A stretch of DNA of 64,000 nucleotides from Candidatus Bandiella numerosa (GTDB taxonomy: Bacteria; Pseudomonadota; Alphaproteobacteria; Rickettsiales; Midichloriaceae). This document shows, piece by piece, positions 41,631-50,404 of this stretch. Below the pieces are notes generated by a model that saw only the letters and a program-made list of their open reading frames with translations, searched no databases and was not told the DNA's origin. A program made the position numbers and the translations under genes. The DNA is taken from contig NZ_CP104164.1 of NCBI RefSeq assembly GCF_029981845.1, positions 744,001 to 808,000 of the forward strand, in the 5' to 3' direction. Within the stretch, counting starts at the first letter, position 1; the number at the start of each line of letters is the position of its first letter.

Positions 41631-42444
41631 TAGAGATTTTGATGGTATTGGTATAATTGCAGGCCAAGGATTGTTACCTAAAATGGTATATGATGAATGC
41701 ATTAAAAAAGGCATTAGGTCAAAATTAATTGGGTTAAGAGGTGAGATAAATCAAAAAATTTTTCAGGATATTGTATATGATTCATTTAAACCATACGATA
41801 TAAGCCAAATTTTTGATTATCTAAACAAAAATAACTTAACCAAAATTGTTATTGCAGGTAGGGTTAATAGAGCTAATTTATCAAAGTTAATTTTTGATAA
41901 AATTGGGATGAAAATATTCGCAGAGATAATTAAAACAGGATTCAATGATAATAACATTTATTTAACGATAATAAAATTTATAGAGGAATATGGATTTAAA
42001 ATTATCTCTCCAAATGAAATAATTGAAGATATTTTAACGCAAAAAGGAAATATGACGAACGTTCCAATTGATGAGCAAATGAATATTGATATAAAGAGAG
42101 GAATAGACATTCTAAAAGGGATTATACTTTATGATGTGGGTCAGGCCCTTATTATTGACCAAAGTTTAGTGCTTGGAGTGGAGGCGGTGGAAGGAACTAA
42201 CGAATTAATCAGCAGGTGTGCTAAATATAGAAATAGAAGTAGCGGTGGGGTACTAATCAAAATGTGTAAACCTCATCAAGATAAAAGAGTGGATTTACCT
42301 TGTATAGGGCCAGATACAATAAAAAATATTGCAAAATACACTTATAAAGGTATAGTTGTTGAAGCAAAAAAATCAATTATTCTTGCAAGTAAAGATACTA
42401 TAGAGCTAGCTAATGAAAATAAAATTTTTATATACGGAGTTTAA
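41623..42444 (+). CDS. lpxI: UDP-2,3-diacylglucosamine pyrophosphatase LpxI
   Basis: Hydrolyses UDP-diacylglucosamine to lipid X; LpxI replaces LpxH in Alphaproteobacteria. Family marks are IGIIAGQGLLPKMVYDECIK at the start, VIAGRVNRANLSKL, and the C-terminal active-site domain with VDLPCIGPDTIKNI and GVLIKMCKPHQDKRVDLP, as well as VLGVEAVEGTNELI. At 273 aa it is full length. Normally lpxB follows; here ribB follows instead. Confidence 0.93.
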   Translation: MINRDFDGIGIIAGQGLLPKMVYDECIKKGIRSKLIGLRGEINQKIFQDIVYDSFKPYDISQIFDYLNKNNLTKIVIAGRVNRANLSKLIFDKIGMKIFAEIIKTGFNDNNIYLTIIKFIEEYGFKIISPNEIIEDILTQKGNMTNVPIDEQMNIDIKRGIDILKGIILYDVGQALIIDQSLVLGVEAVEGTNELISRCAKYRNRSSGGVLIKMCKPHQDKRVDLPCIGPDTIKNIAKYTYKGIVVEAKKSIILASKDTIELANENKIFIYGV

Positions 42445-42446
42445 AA

Positions 42447-43046
42447 ATGTTCGATCCAATTGAAGATATAATTGAAGAAGCTAAATTAGGCAGACCTTTT
42501 ATTATTACTGACGATGAAGATAGAGAAAATGAAGGAGATATAATTATTCCTGCTCAGTATATCACAACTGAGGTTATCAATTTAATGATTATGTTTGCAA
42601 GAGGGCTAATATGCGTTGCTATTGACCAAAAAATTGCTAATAAATTTGATTTAAAGCTACATCCAAGAAGAAATATAGATGAATTTGAAACAGCTTTTAC
42701 TTATTCTATAGATTCTAGGCAGGGAGTGTCTACTGGAATGTCTGCTATAGACAAAGTGCATACTATTCAAAAATTGGTTAATGAAAATTCAACAATAGCA
42801 GATTTTAAAGTTCCTGGACATATTTTTCCTGTGGTTGCCAGAGAAAGGGGCGTCCTTGAAAGAAGGGGGCATACCGAAGCTGCAGTTGACATAGCAAAAC
42901 TTGCAAAATTAAAGCCAGCGATGGTTATTTGCGAAATTATTAATGATGATGGTACCATGGCAAGAAGAAATGATTTGATTAAGTTTTCTAAGAAACACGG
43001 TATGAAGATTTCTAGTGTCGAAAAACTAGTTCAGTATATCAAGTAA
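42447..43046 (+). CDS. ribB: 3,4-dihydroxy-2-butanone-4-phosphate synthase RibB
   Basis: Turns ribulose 5-phosphate into the four-carbon unit of riboflavin. The motif FIITDDEDRENEGDIIIPAQ (metal-binding Glu and Asp) lies at about residues 18-37, then DSRQGVSTGMSAIDKVHTI, PGHIFPVVARERGVLERRGH and EIINDDGTMARRNDL. At 199 aa it is a stand-alone RibB without the GTP cyclohydrolase II (RibA) domain. Riboflavin synthesis would need ribA, ribD, ribE and ribH elsewhere. It begins 2 bp after lpxI. Confidence 0.94.
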   Translation: MFDPIEDIIEEAKLGRPFIITDDEDRENEGDIIIPAQYITTEVINLMIMFARGLICVAIDQKIANKFDLKLHPRRNIDEFETAFTYSIDSRQGVSTGMSAIDKVHTIQKLVNENSTIADFKVPGHIFPVVARERGVLERRGHTEAAVDIAKLAKLKPAMVICEIINDDGTMARRNDLIKFSKKHGMKISSVEKLVQYIK

Positions 43047-43052
43047 TGCAAA

Positions 43053-43694
43053 ATGAACGATACCTCTAATACTATTATAATTGCATTTGACGGTACTGCT
43101 GCATCTGGAAAAGGTGCTGTTGCAAAATTATTAGCCGAAAAACTTGGGTATGACTACTTAGATACGGGCTTAATGTTTAGAAAAGTGGCATATTATTGCG
43201 ATATCCAAAATTCAACATTGGATGACAATCATGTTGTAACAGAATTAATAAAAAAAATTGACTTTGATAAACAAATAGATTTAAGAGAACTTTATTCTGA
43301 TAATATAAGTGATATTTCATCTAAAATAGCTACTTTGAAAAGTGTAAGAAATGCACTGCTTGACATTCAAAGAAAATTTGCAAAAAACAAGCAAGGTGTC
43401 GTAATAGATGGGCGAGATATAGGCACAGTTGTTTTTCCAAATGCAGATTATAAATTTTTTTTTGATGCATCGATTGAGGAAAGAGCAAATAGAAGGTATA
43501 AACAGTTGCAAAAAGACGGAAAAAGTATTAAACTATCATCAGTGCTTGAGTATCTTAAAATCAGAGACGAAAGGGACACAAGTCGTAATATCGCACCTTT
43601 AGTTAGAGCTGAGGGTTCTTTTTTGATTGATACGAGTAAGATCAGTATTGATGAAGTGCTAAAAATAGTATTAAAAAAGATTAAAAATAATTAA
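43053..43694 (+). CDS. cmk: Cytidylate kinase Cmk
   Basis: Phosphorylates CMP and dCMP. The P-loop-like start is IAFDGTAASGKGAVAKLLAE, then YDYLDTGLMFRKVAYYC, the Asp-rich VVIDGRDIGTVVFPNADYKF and the lid RDERDTSRNIAPL. The 213-aa length is normal. The cmk-rpsA order is widely conserved in bacteria. Confidence 0.94.
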   Translation: MNDTSNTIIIAFDGTAASGKGAVAKLLAEKLGYDYLDTGLMFRKVAYYCDIQNSTLDDNHVVTELIKKIDFDKQIDLRELYSDNISDISSKIATLKSVRNALLDIQRKFAKNKQGVVIDGRDIGTVVFPNADYKFFFDASIEERANRRYKQLQKDGKSIKLSSVLEYLKIRDERDTSRNIAPLVRAEGSFLIDTSKISIDEVLKIVLKKIKNN

Positions 43695-43714
43695 TTATTA
43701 ACGAAAAAAAGGAC

Positions 43715-45427
43715 ATGAATATAGAAAACGTACCAAATTTCTCACAAGAAAAATTTTCTCAATTATTGGAGGAAAGTTTAAAAAATCAACCGAAAGAGGG
43801 TTCTATCGTCACAGGCGAAGTAGTAAATATTTCAGGTGATACAATTTTCATTGATGTAGGTCTAAAAAGTGAGGGAAGGGTATCAATTAACGAATTTTCA
43901 AATAAAGATGAGCTTAAAGTAGGTGATAAGGTCGAAGTATATATTGATAGGTTAGAAGGAAGAAATGGGTGCACTCAGTTAAGTAGAGATAAAGTAGCAA
44001 AAGAGATGGCTTGGAATAAATTTGAAGAGCTGAGTGAAAATGATGGTAGCATTAGTGGAAAAATAATAGGTAAGGTCAATAAAGGTGGTTTTGCTGTGGA
44101 TATTGAGGGTATATTAGCCTTTTTACCAGGTAGTCAATTAGATATTAGACCTATAAAGGATCCATCAGTATTAATGAATATTGAGCAACCATTTAAAATT
44201 TTAAAAATAGATAGAGAGCAAGGCAACGTTGTTGTATCTAGGAGAGCAATACTTGAAGATTCAAGAAAAGAGGCTAAAAATGAACTTTTAGCTGGTATTA
44301 AGGAAGGCATGATTTTTGATGGGGTAGTAAAAAATATTACTAACTATGGTGCATTTATAGATTTAGGCGATATTGACGGATTGTTGCATATTACAGACAT
44401 TTCATGGGATAAAATATCACACCCTTCAGAAAAAATTACCTTAGGGCAAGAAATTAAAGTTATTGTTACAAAATATAATCCTGAAGTTCAAAGAGTTTCT
44501 TTAGGACTTAAACAACTTAGTGACAATCCATGGAAGGGTTTAGAGAAGAAGTATAGTATGGGTACAAAGCATAAGGGGAAGGTTATAAGCATTTCCGATT
44601 ATGGCGTATTTGTTGAACTTGAAAAATCAATAGAAGGATTGGTTTATCTAAATGAAATTGATTGGAATACTAAAAATACTCACCCAACTAAACTTGTTAA
44701 TGTTGGAGATGAAGTAGAAACTGTGGTATTGGATCTAGACATTGATAAGCATAGAATAAGCTTGAGTATCAAACAATGTACAGAGAATCCATGGAAAAAA
44801 TTTGTTGATAAATATCCAGTTGGAACAAAAGTTAAGGCAAAAATCAAGAAAATAGTTGATTTTGGATTATTTGTTAATGTCATGGAAGAGGGTAAGGAAA
44901 ATGATTTGGATGTATTAGTTCCGGCAGTTGAGATTAATTTGGATGATAATCCGAAAAATGCTTTGAAAAATTATAAAATTGGAGATGATATTGAAGGGGT
45001 GGTTTTAAGTTCTGATTTGGAGAGAGAGAGAGTTACTATAAGTATAAAACAGCTTGAAGAAAATAATTACAAAGAAATTACTGATAAACTAGTTAAGGCT
45101 GAAGTAGTAACATGTAAAGTTTTAGAGGTAACTAAGGATGGTCTATACGTCGAGGCTCCAGAAGGTGTAAAAGGTTTTGTGAAAAAATATGATTTATCTA
45201 AACATAAAGATCAACAAAAGCCTGAAAGATTTACTGTTGGTGATAGAATAGATGCAAAAATTATCTCATATGATAAAAGTAAAAGAATGTTGAATTTCTC
45301 AGTTAAAATTTTAGAAATTGCGGAAGAAAAGAAAGCAATTGCTGAATATGGATCTGTTGATAGTGGTGCTAGCCTTGGAGATATATTAGGTGCGGCAATT
45401 GAAAAACAGGAGAGAGACAATAAATAA
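43715..45427 (+). CDS. rpsA: 30S ribosomal protein S1
   Basis: RNA-binding ribosomal protein with six S1 domains in 570 aa: beginning about 30 (GSIVTGEVVNISGDTIFIDV), 115 (GKIIGKVNKGGFAVDIEGIL), 200 (FDGVVKNITNYGAFIDLGDI), 287 (HKGKVISISDYGVFVELEKS), 375 (VKAKIKKIVDFGLFVNVMEE) and 465 (VTCKVLEVTKDGLYVEAPEG). The end DSGASLGDILGAAIEKQERD is the usual alphaproteobacterial tail. It is the last strong gene of the lpxD operon, preceded by an AAAAGGAC ribosome-binding site. Confidence 0.97.
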   Translation: MNIENVPNFSQEKFSQLLEESLKNQPKEGSIVTGEVVNISGDTIFIDVGLKSEGRVSINEFSNKDELKVGDKVEVYIDRLEGRNGCTQLSRDKVAKEMAWNKFEELSENDGSISGKIIGKVNKGGFAVDIEGILAFLPGSQLDIRPIKDPSVLMNIEQPFKILKIDREQGNVVVSRRAILEDSRKEAKNELLAGIKEGMIFDGVVKNITNYGAFIDLGDIDGLLHITDISWDKISHPSEKITLGQEIKVIVTKYNPEVQRVSLGLKQLSDNPWKGLEKKYSMGTKHKGKVISISDYGVFVELEKSIEGLVYLNEIDWNTKNTHPTKLVNVGDEVETVVLDLDIDKHRISLSIKQCTENPWKKFVDKYPVGTKVKAKIKKIVDFGLFVNVMEEGKENDLDVLVPAVEINLDDNPKNALKNYKIGDDIEGVVLSSDLERERVTISIKQLEENNYKEITDKLVKAEVVTCKVLEVTKDGLYVEAPEGVKGFVKKYDLSKHKDQQKPERFTVGDRIDAKIISYDKSKRMLNFSVKILEIAEEKKAIAEYGSVDSGASLGDILGAAIEKQERDNK

Positions 45428-45461
45428 TAAATATTTAGCTTTGTTATTATAATGGGCTTAA

Positions 45462-45681
45462 ATGTTTAAGTTTTTATTTTTGACTCTGTGGAATATTTTT
45501 GTTTCAGTGGTAGTATGTTTGGTTATAATAAAACTTTTATTACACTCTGCTGTACAAAAGGAGTTTGATAATTTCAAAGAAAATTTAGAAGCAAAAACTG
45601 AAAAAAAAATACGAAGAAATTAAGAAAAAACATTTATCAAATGATGGAATTAAAAAATTAAGGAAAAAGCTTTTTGATTAG
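45462..45681 (+). CDS. Small membrane-anchored coiled-coil protein with frame change at an A9 tract
   Basis: A small gene 34 bp after rpsA. The start MFKFLFLTLWNIFVSVVVCL continues in a hydrophobic anchor to about residue 27 and then a charged helix QKEFDNFKENLEAKTEKK. In the genomic frame it ends after 53 residues (stop at 45621-45623). Just before this is a run of nine A (45601-45609). If one A is skipped, the helix continues naturally as YEEIKKKHLSNDGIKKLRKK and ends LFD-stop at 45679-45681. So this is either a decayed gene, a sequencing slip, or transcriptional slippage. I do not recognise the family. Confidence 0.5.
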
Positions 45682-45691
45682 TGCGGTACTA

Positions 45692-45835
45692 TTATAAAGC
45701 TTTTACTTCTAATTTTTTTAATTGGCCAATATCATATTTTACTTGAGTTTCCCCATTTTTAAAAATGATGTAAGGATGAAGGGCTAGTAATAAGAAAAGT
45801 GATAGTAAAAGTTCTAAGAATAAAATAACTAACAA
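45692..45835 (-). CDS. Possible small membrane protein
   Basis: On the minus strand a 47-codon reading frame begins at TTG 45835 and gives a strongly hydrophobic segment (LVILFLELLLSLFLLLALHP) followed by a neat hydrophilic tail, YIIFKNGETQVKYDIGQLKK and EVKAL. The tail reads like real protein rather than chance, and the frame converges on the preceding small gene. There is no ATG, and the nearest AAGG is too close to the TTG, so the start is uncertain or the 5' end has been lost. Confidence 0.35.
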   Translation of the reverse strand: MLVILFLELLLSLFLLLALHPYIIFKNGETQVKYDIGQLKKLEVKAL

Positions 45836-45957
45836 CCTTGTACTAATACATAAAATTTATTAAGATTATTTATATAGAAAATCGATCAATATAATATAAT
45901 TCTTTTTGCAATGGATATGAATTAGCAAATAATTGTCGAACTGAGGAAGAAGAAGAG

Positions 45958-46299
45958 ATGGAGCAGTATCTCAAAGATGAAGAAAGTAATAGTGTTTATG
46001 GGGCTTATAAAAGAATAGCTTTAGAAATATATGCTTGTAGCTATGAGAATTACTTTGATAGTACTGGCATAAGAGATATTAAAAATATAGCTAAAGATGT
46101 ATTTGCACAACACTTAACTGATTGTAATGCACTATCTTCAGTACCAGAAATATATCATAGCAGGATTTGCAATCCGTATGAGGAAAAAGATTATTTAATA
46201 ATGTCTTATTGTTATGAGATATTAAATTTAGCACAGCAAGTCGAGTTTTGCCCTAGATTAGAGCATATAGAGCATGATGTTTTTCTAAAATATTTATAG
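45958..46299 (+). CDS. Small protein of unknown function, possibly 5'-truncated
   Basis: A 113-aa, acidic, helical protein with several Cys residues (YACSYENYFD, LTDCNALSSV, EFCPRLEHIE). No family is recognised. The frame is open for about 20 codons before the ATG, with plausible coding text (CNGYELANNCRTEEEEE) that lacks a start codon. So the present gene may be the remainder of a longer one. It lies in a stretch with several gene fragments. Confidence 0.45.
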   Translation: MEQYLKDEESNSVYGAYKRIALEIYACSYENYFDSTGIRDIKNIAKDVFAQHLTDCNALSSVPEIYHSRICNPYEEKDYLIMSYCYEILNLAQQVEFCPRLEHIEHDVFLKYL

Positions 46300-46332
46300 A
46301 AGCGGGATTATCATCTCTTGTGGTGGCGGTAA

Positions 46333-46515
46333 TTAAAGATATGTCCTGATGTTAAAGGAAAAAGGCAAAATAACAAGCTGTATAGAGCCCTCTTTTACAT
46401 AATTATTTCCCCAATATTCTTTATTTATTAAATATCCTAGTAACATTTCACCTAAATTTTGATTTCTACTAGTTAAAACTATCGTTCCTATAAAATCTGA
46501 GGAACCTTTTTTAAA
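46333..46515 (-). pseudogene. Fragment of a GNAT-family N-acetyltransferase
   Basis: The minus strand reads FIGTIVLTSRNQNLGEMLLG, then YLINKEYWGNNYVKEGS, which matches the central strands of RimJ/RimL-type acetyltransferases (family pattern IGxIxL...GYWLxxEYWGxGYxxEA). Nothing N-terminal to it is recognisable, and the end is abnormal, so this is a remnant. The acetyl-CoA-binding loop is degraded (WGNNY for the usual WGxGY). Confidence 0.5.
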
Positions 46516-46788
46516 TATACTAAAATAGATAGTAAACAGGGTGAATATAGATTGATTGATAATTTTGAAAAAATTAAGCATGACTTAGAGAAAAGCCACC
46601 ATCCAGAATTGATCCAAAAGCTTAAAAAAGGTAAATTTATTATGCCCGGTAGCACTGTTATATTTAAAGATGACAAATATATATTAAATGACAAAGAAAA
46701 AAATGAAAAAAATTTTTTAATACAAAAAGTTTGTACAAAGGGTGTTTTAAATATGGAGTTCTGTAAACCAGTTTCTAATTCTAAATAG
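46501..46788 (+). pseudogene. 3' remnant of an unknown gene
   Basis: On the plus strand, coding-like text runs from 46501 (FFKYTKIDSKQGEYRLIDNF) through DLEKSHHPELIQKLKKGKFI and MPGSTVIFKDDKYILNDK to a stop at 46786-46788. It has no ATG at its beginning; the first usable codon is TTG at 46552 (78 aa), within the text. Its 5' part overlaps the opposite-strand acetyltransferase fragment by 15 bp, so one or both are broken ends brought together by a rearrangement. No family is recognised. Confidence 0.35.
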
Positions 46789-46892
46789 CCATTATCTAAA
46801 ATAGCATTAAGACATTATTTATTAATAGAAGACACGATATTCTTATGGTATAACTTTCAATAAATATTAGTTTAACACATACTTACGTAATT

Positions 46893-48908
46893 ATGCCGAA
46901 GTTAAAGATTAATAATATAGAAATTGAAGTTCCTGAAGGTTTTTCAGTTATTCAAGCATGTGAAAAAGCTGGAGTTGAAATTCCCAGATTTTGCTATCAC
47001 GATAAATTAAAAATCGCTGGGAATTGTAGGATGTGTTTAGTTGAAATGGAAAGAGCACCGAAACCGGTTGCAAGCTGTGCACAAGTGGTGATGGAAGGAA
47101 TGGTGATTCACACTAATACCCCTCTTGTAAAAAAAGCTAGAGAAGGGGTGATGGAATTTTTACTTGCCAATCATCCACTAGATTGCCCAATATGCGACCA
47201 AGGAGGAGAGTGCGATCTGCAAGAACAGGCGATGAAATATGGAAGAGCTGAAAGCAGATATAAAGAGGAAAAACGTGCTGTTAAAGATAAGGATTTTGGT
47301 CCTTTGATTCAAACGCATATGACAAGATGCATTCATTGTACACGGTGCGTTAGGTTTATTGAGGACATCGCAGGAACATATGAGTTGGGTGGTATTGGAA
47401 GAGGAGAGGATATAGAAATCACAAATTATATCGAAGGTGGCGTGAAATCTGAGTTATCAGGTAATATAATAGACTTATGCCCAGTTGGGGCACTAACTTC
47501 AAAACCATATGAATTTAAAGCAAGAAGTTGGGAATTGCATAAGACTCGTTCAATCGATGTTATGGATGCAGTTGGTTCTAATATTATCGTAAATACTAGA
47601 GGAAATGAGGTTATGAGGATACTTCCGTTTAATAATGATAATATTAATGAGGAGTGGATATCAGATAAAACAAGGTTTTTTTATGATGGTCTAAAATATC
47701 AGAGACTTGATAGACCAATGGTTAAAAGCAAAGATAGACTGGTAGAATGCAATTGGGATGTAGCACTTAGCACACTTGCACAAAAAATAAGTTCTACAAA
47801 TGCAAATAAAATTGGCGCTATAGCAGGTGACTTGACTGATGTAGAAACAATGTTGGTAGTCAAAAACTATCTTGAAGCAATTGGTAGCGGAAATTTCGAT
47901 TGTAGGCAAAATGGAAGTAAGCTATCAAACGAAAATAGGGCTAAATATGTTTTTAACACATCAATTAGTGGCATTGAGGAAGCTGATCATTGTCTATTAA
48001 TCGGTTGCAATCCAAGGTATGAAGCTACAATGGTCAATGCTAGAATTAGAAAAGCCTATTTGAATAATAAGCTTCCTGTGGCTTTAATAGGTAATAAAGT
48101 TGACTTAACTTATCCTTATAAATTCCTTGGTAATAATCCATGGGCATTAAAGCAAATTACTGATAGTGATCATCCGCTGTGTGAGGATTTGAAAAAGGCT
48201 AAAAAGCCAATGATTATTTTTGGAGAACACTTAACTACTCAAAATGATTTTGAAGCCTATGAATATTTTATTACTAAATTACTCAACCAGTATGATTATC
48301 TAGATAAAAATTGGAATGGGTACAACATTCTTCATACAGCTGCTTCCAGAGTGGGGGGGTTAGACATAGGATTTATCGCAAATAATGCTGGAATGGATAC
48401 AGAGCAAATTTTGCAAAAATGTGAAATAATCATTTTACTAGGAGCCGATGAAATAGATTTAAAAAAGATTAATCCGAAAGCCTATATTGTATATATTGGT
48501 CATCATGGAGATAAGGTAGCTGAAATTGCTGATATAATTCTTCCAGCGCCAGCGTTTACTGAAAAAAATTCTACTTATGTAAATCTAGAGGGTAGGGTGC
48601 AAAATACATACGCTACAATTGATCCACTTGGTGAGGCAAAGATTGATTGGGAAATTATTTTGGAATTAGCAAAGTTAACAGATATTGAGCTACCATATTC
48701 TAATCTTAATGAAATTAGAGATATTATGCGTAAGACCAATTCTGTTTTTAAAAATACTGGTAATTTAATTCGTAATGACTTAATCAAAAATCCACTAAAA
48801 CAAAAAAATTTCACCAAAGATATATTTAATAATGAACCTTTAAATTATTACCTGGCCAATTCAATTTGTAGAAATTCTATAACCATGAGAAAATGCTCTC
48901 AGTTATAG
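46893..48908 (+). CDS. nuoG: NADH-quinone oxidoreductase subunit G
   Basis: Electron-input subunit of complex I with several Fe-S clusters, 671 aa. The N-terminal ferredoxin domain has the [2Fe-2S] cysteines in CYHDKLKIAGNCRMCLVEME. Then the His-Cys-type cluster region HPLDCPICDQGGECDLQEQA, the [4Fe-4S] ligands CIHCTRCVRF and GNIIDLCPVGALTSKPY. The C-terminal molybdopterin-oxidoreductase-like domain follows (LLIGCNPRYEATMVNARI). The subunit is complete. It is not followed by nuoH or nuoI, and nuoF is 8.7 kb away on the other strand. Confidence 0.95.
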   Translation: MPKLKINNIEIEVPEGFSVIQACEKAGVEIPRFCYHDKLKIAGNCRMCLVEMERAPKPVASCAQVVMEGMVIHTNTPLVKKAREGVMEFLLANHPLDCPICDQGGECDLQEQAMKYGRAESRYKEEKRAVKDKDFGPLIQTHMTRCIHCTRCVRFIEDIAGTYELGGIGRGEDIEITNYIEGGVKSELSGNIIDLCPVGALTSKPYEFKARSWELHKTRSIDVMDAVGSNIIVNTRGNEVMRILPFNNDNINEEWISDKTRFFYDGLKYQRLDRPMVKSKDRLVECNWDVALSTLAQKISSTNANKIGAIAGDLTDVETMLVVKNYLEAIGSGNFDCRQNGSKLSNENRAKYVFNTSISGIEEADHCLLIGCNPRYEATMVNARIRKAYLNNKLPVALIGNKVDLTYPYKFLGNNPWALKQITDSDHPLCEDLKKAKKPMIIFGEHLTTQNDFEAYEYFITKLLNQYDYLDKNWNGYNILHTAASRVGGLDIGFIANNAGMDTEQILQKCEIIILLGADEIDLKKINPKAYIVYIGHHGDKVAEIADIILPAPAFTEKNSTYVNLEGRVQNTYATIDPLGEAKIDWEIILELAKLTDIELPYSNLNEIRDIMRKTNSVFKNTGNLIRNDLIKNPLKQKNFTKDIFNNEPLNYYLANSICRNSITMRKCSQL

Positions 48909-48938
48909 TATTGGATTGAAAATATATAATTAAAACAC

Positions 48939-49922
48939 ATGGAATTGCTCAACATCATATCAAATAATCTTCTATCACCTGCTATTTTATTTTTTCTTTT
49001 AGGTATTATAGCTGGTGTGATTAAATCAGACTTAAGCGTGCCTACAAGTATAAGTAAATACTTAACTATCTATTTAATGATGTCTATAGGATTTAAGGGT
49101 GGTTGCAGTCTTTTATCAGATAACGAAATTAACTTACAAATGTTGTCCTTAGTAGTTACTGGAATAATGTTAAGTTTTTCTATTCCTTTTATTAGTTTTT
49201 GGTTGTTAAATTTATTAACTAAATTAGATAAACCCACAGCGGCAGCAGTTGCTGCACATTATGGATCTGTAAGTATAGTTACATTTGCAACAGCCGTATC
49301 GTTTATCAAATTTTATAATATAGAGCATAAGAGTTACATAATTTCGATATTAGCTATTATGGAGGCTCCTGCTATCTTATCAGGTTTATATATTGCACAT
49401 AAAAAAGATCCTAAAACAAAAAATCATAAGAATGAAGAGAAGATACTTTACAGGGAAATTTTTACAAATGGTGCTATATTGTTATTGCTTGGCTCCTTCA
49501 TAATTGGCTTTATCACTGGAAAAACTGGTTATGAAAAAGTGGAGGCTTTTTTAATAACTCCATTTAATGGAATTTTATGCCTATTTTTACTGGACATGGG
49601 TTTGATAGTTGCAAAAGAATTTCATCATTTTAAAAAATTGAATTTTTCTCTATTTTTATTTGGTATTTATATGCCGATCATCAATGCTTTAATTGGAATG
49701 ATGCTATGTTATATCATCGGGGTTGATAAGGGCACAACTTTATTATTTACGGTGTTATGTTCTAGTGCCTCCTATATAGCAGTACCAGCTGCGATGAGAT
49801 TGGCTTTGCCTGAGGCTAAAGCTGGAATATATATTCCTATGTCATTAGCGATTACATTTCCATTTAATATTATATTTGGCATACCAATGTACTACACAAT
49901 AATATCCTTGATCTTTAAATAG
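48939..49922 (+). CDS. SbtA-like sodium-dependent bicarbonate transporter family permease
   Basis: A 327-aa membrane protein with about ten hydrophobic helices, in the SbtA (DUF897) family. Family marks are the start LLSPAILFFLLGIIAGVIKS, YLTIYLMMSIGFKGG, AAVAAHYGSVSIVTFATAVS, LDMGLIVAKEF and CSSASYIAVPAAMRLALPEA near the end, which form two inverted halves. In cyanobacteria SbtA brings in bicarbonate with sodium and is held by SbtB. No SbtB/PII-like gene is adjacent here, so the substrate is uncertain. It follows nuoG by 30 bp and converges on smpB. Confidence 0.85.
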   Translation: MELLNIISNNLLSPAILFFLLGIIAGVIKSDLSVPTSISKYLTIYLMMSIGFKGGCSLLSDNEINLQMLSLVVTGIMLSFSIPFISFWLLNLLTKLDKPTAAAVAAHYGSVSIVTFATAVSFIKFYNIEHKSYIISILAIMEAPAILSGLYIAHKKDPKTKNHKNEEKILYREIFTNGAILLLLGSFIIGFITGKTGYEKVEAFLITPFNGILCLFLLDMGLIVAKEFHHFKKLNFSLFLFGIYMPIINALIGMMLCYIIGVDKGTTLLFTVLCSSASYIAVPAAMRLALPEAKAGIYIPMSLAITFPFNIIFGIPMYYTIISLIFK

Positions 49923-49936
49923 TTTGAGATTGACAA

Positions 49937-50404
49937 TCAAGAATTTTTAAGCTCTCGCGCTTTGTCTCTTTCCGAGTCCCTTTCTTTTATAACTTGCCTC
50001 TTGTCATGCTTTTTTTTGCCTTTTGCTATACCTAATAAAACTTTTGCGATATTTTTTTTATTAAAATATAGCGATAGTGGTATCAGGGTATAACCTTTAC
50101 GTTTTATTAACCCAATTAATTTTTTAATCTCTTTTCTATGTAATAGTAACTTCCTTTGTCTCGTTGGAGAGTGCTTAAATGATTTTGCCTTATTATACTC
50201 TGGAATATTAGCTCCTAATATAAAAATCTCATTGCCAATGCTATGTGCATATGACTCATTAATACTAGCTTTTGAAAATCTCAAAGATTTAACCTCAGAC
50301 CCAGCCAAAATAATTCCTGTCTCTATTTTATCTTCAATTACATACTCGTGATAAGCTTTTTTATTTTGAGCAATAATTTTAATGTCATCTTGAGGATTGT
50401 TCAT
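49937..50404 (-). CDS. smpB: SsrA-binding protein SmpB
   Basis: Binds tmRNA and delivers it to stalled ribosomes. The core KIIAQNKKAYHEYVIEDKIE, GIILAGSEVKSLRFSKASIN, and the C-terminal GIAKGKKKHDKRQVIKERDS (the tail that enters the mRNA channel) are all present in 155 aa. The tmRNA gene itself is not in the window. It starts immediately after the kdsA stop codon on the minus strand. Confidence 0.95.
   Translation of the reverse strand: MNNPQDDIKIIAQNKKAYHEYVIEDKIETGIILAGSEVKSLRFSKASINESYAHSIGNEIFILGANIPEYNKAKSFKHSPTRQRKLLLHRKEIKKLIGLIKRKGYTLIPLSLYFNKKNIAKVLLGIAKGKKKHDKRQVIKERDSERDKARELKNS

Noticed and set aside
46333..46581. Full 82-codon minus-strand frame as an intact gene
   Set aside because: Only the stretch from 46515 downward resembles an acetyltransferase; the first part (MLNFFKIINQSIFTLF) is the complement of another coding-like stretch. 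I list only the fragment, as a pseudogene.
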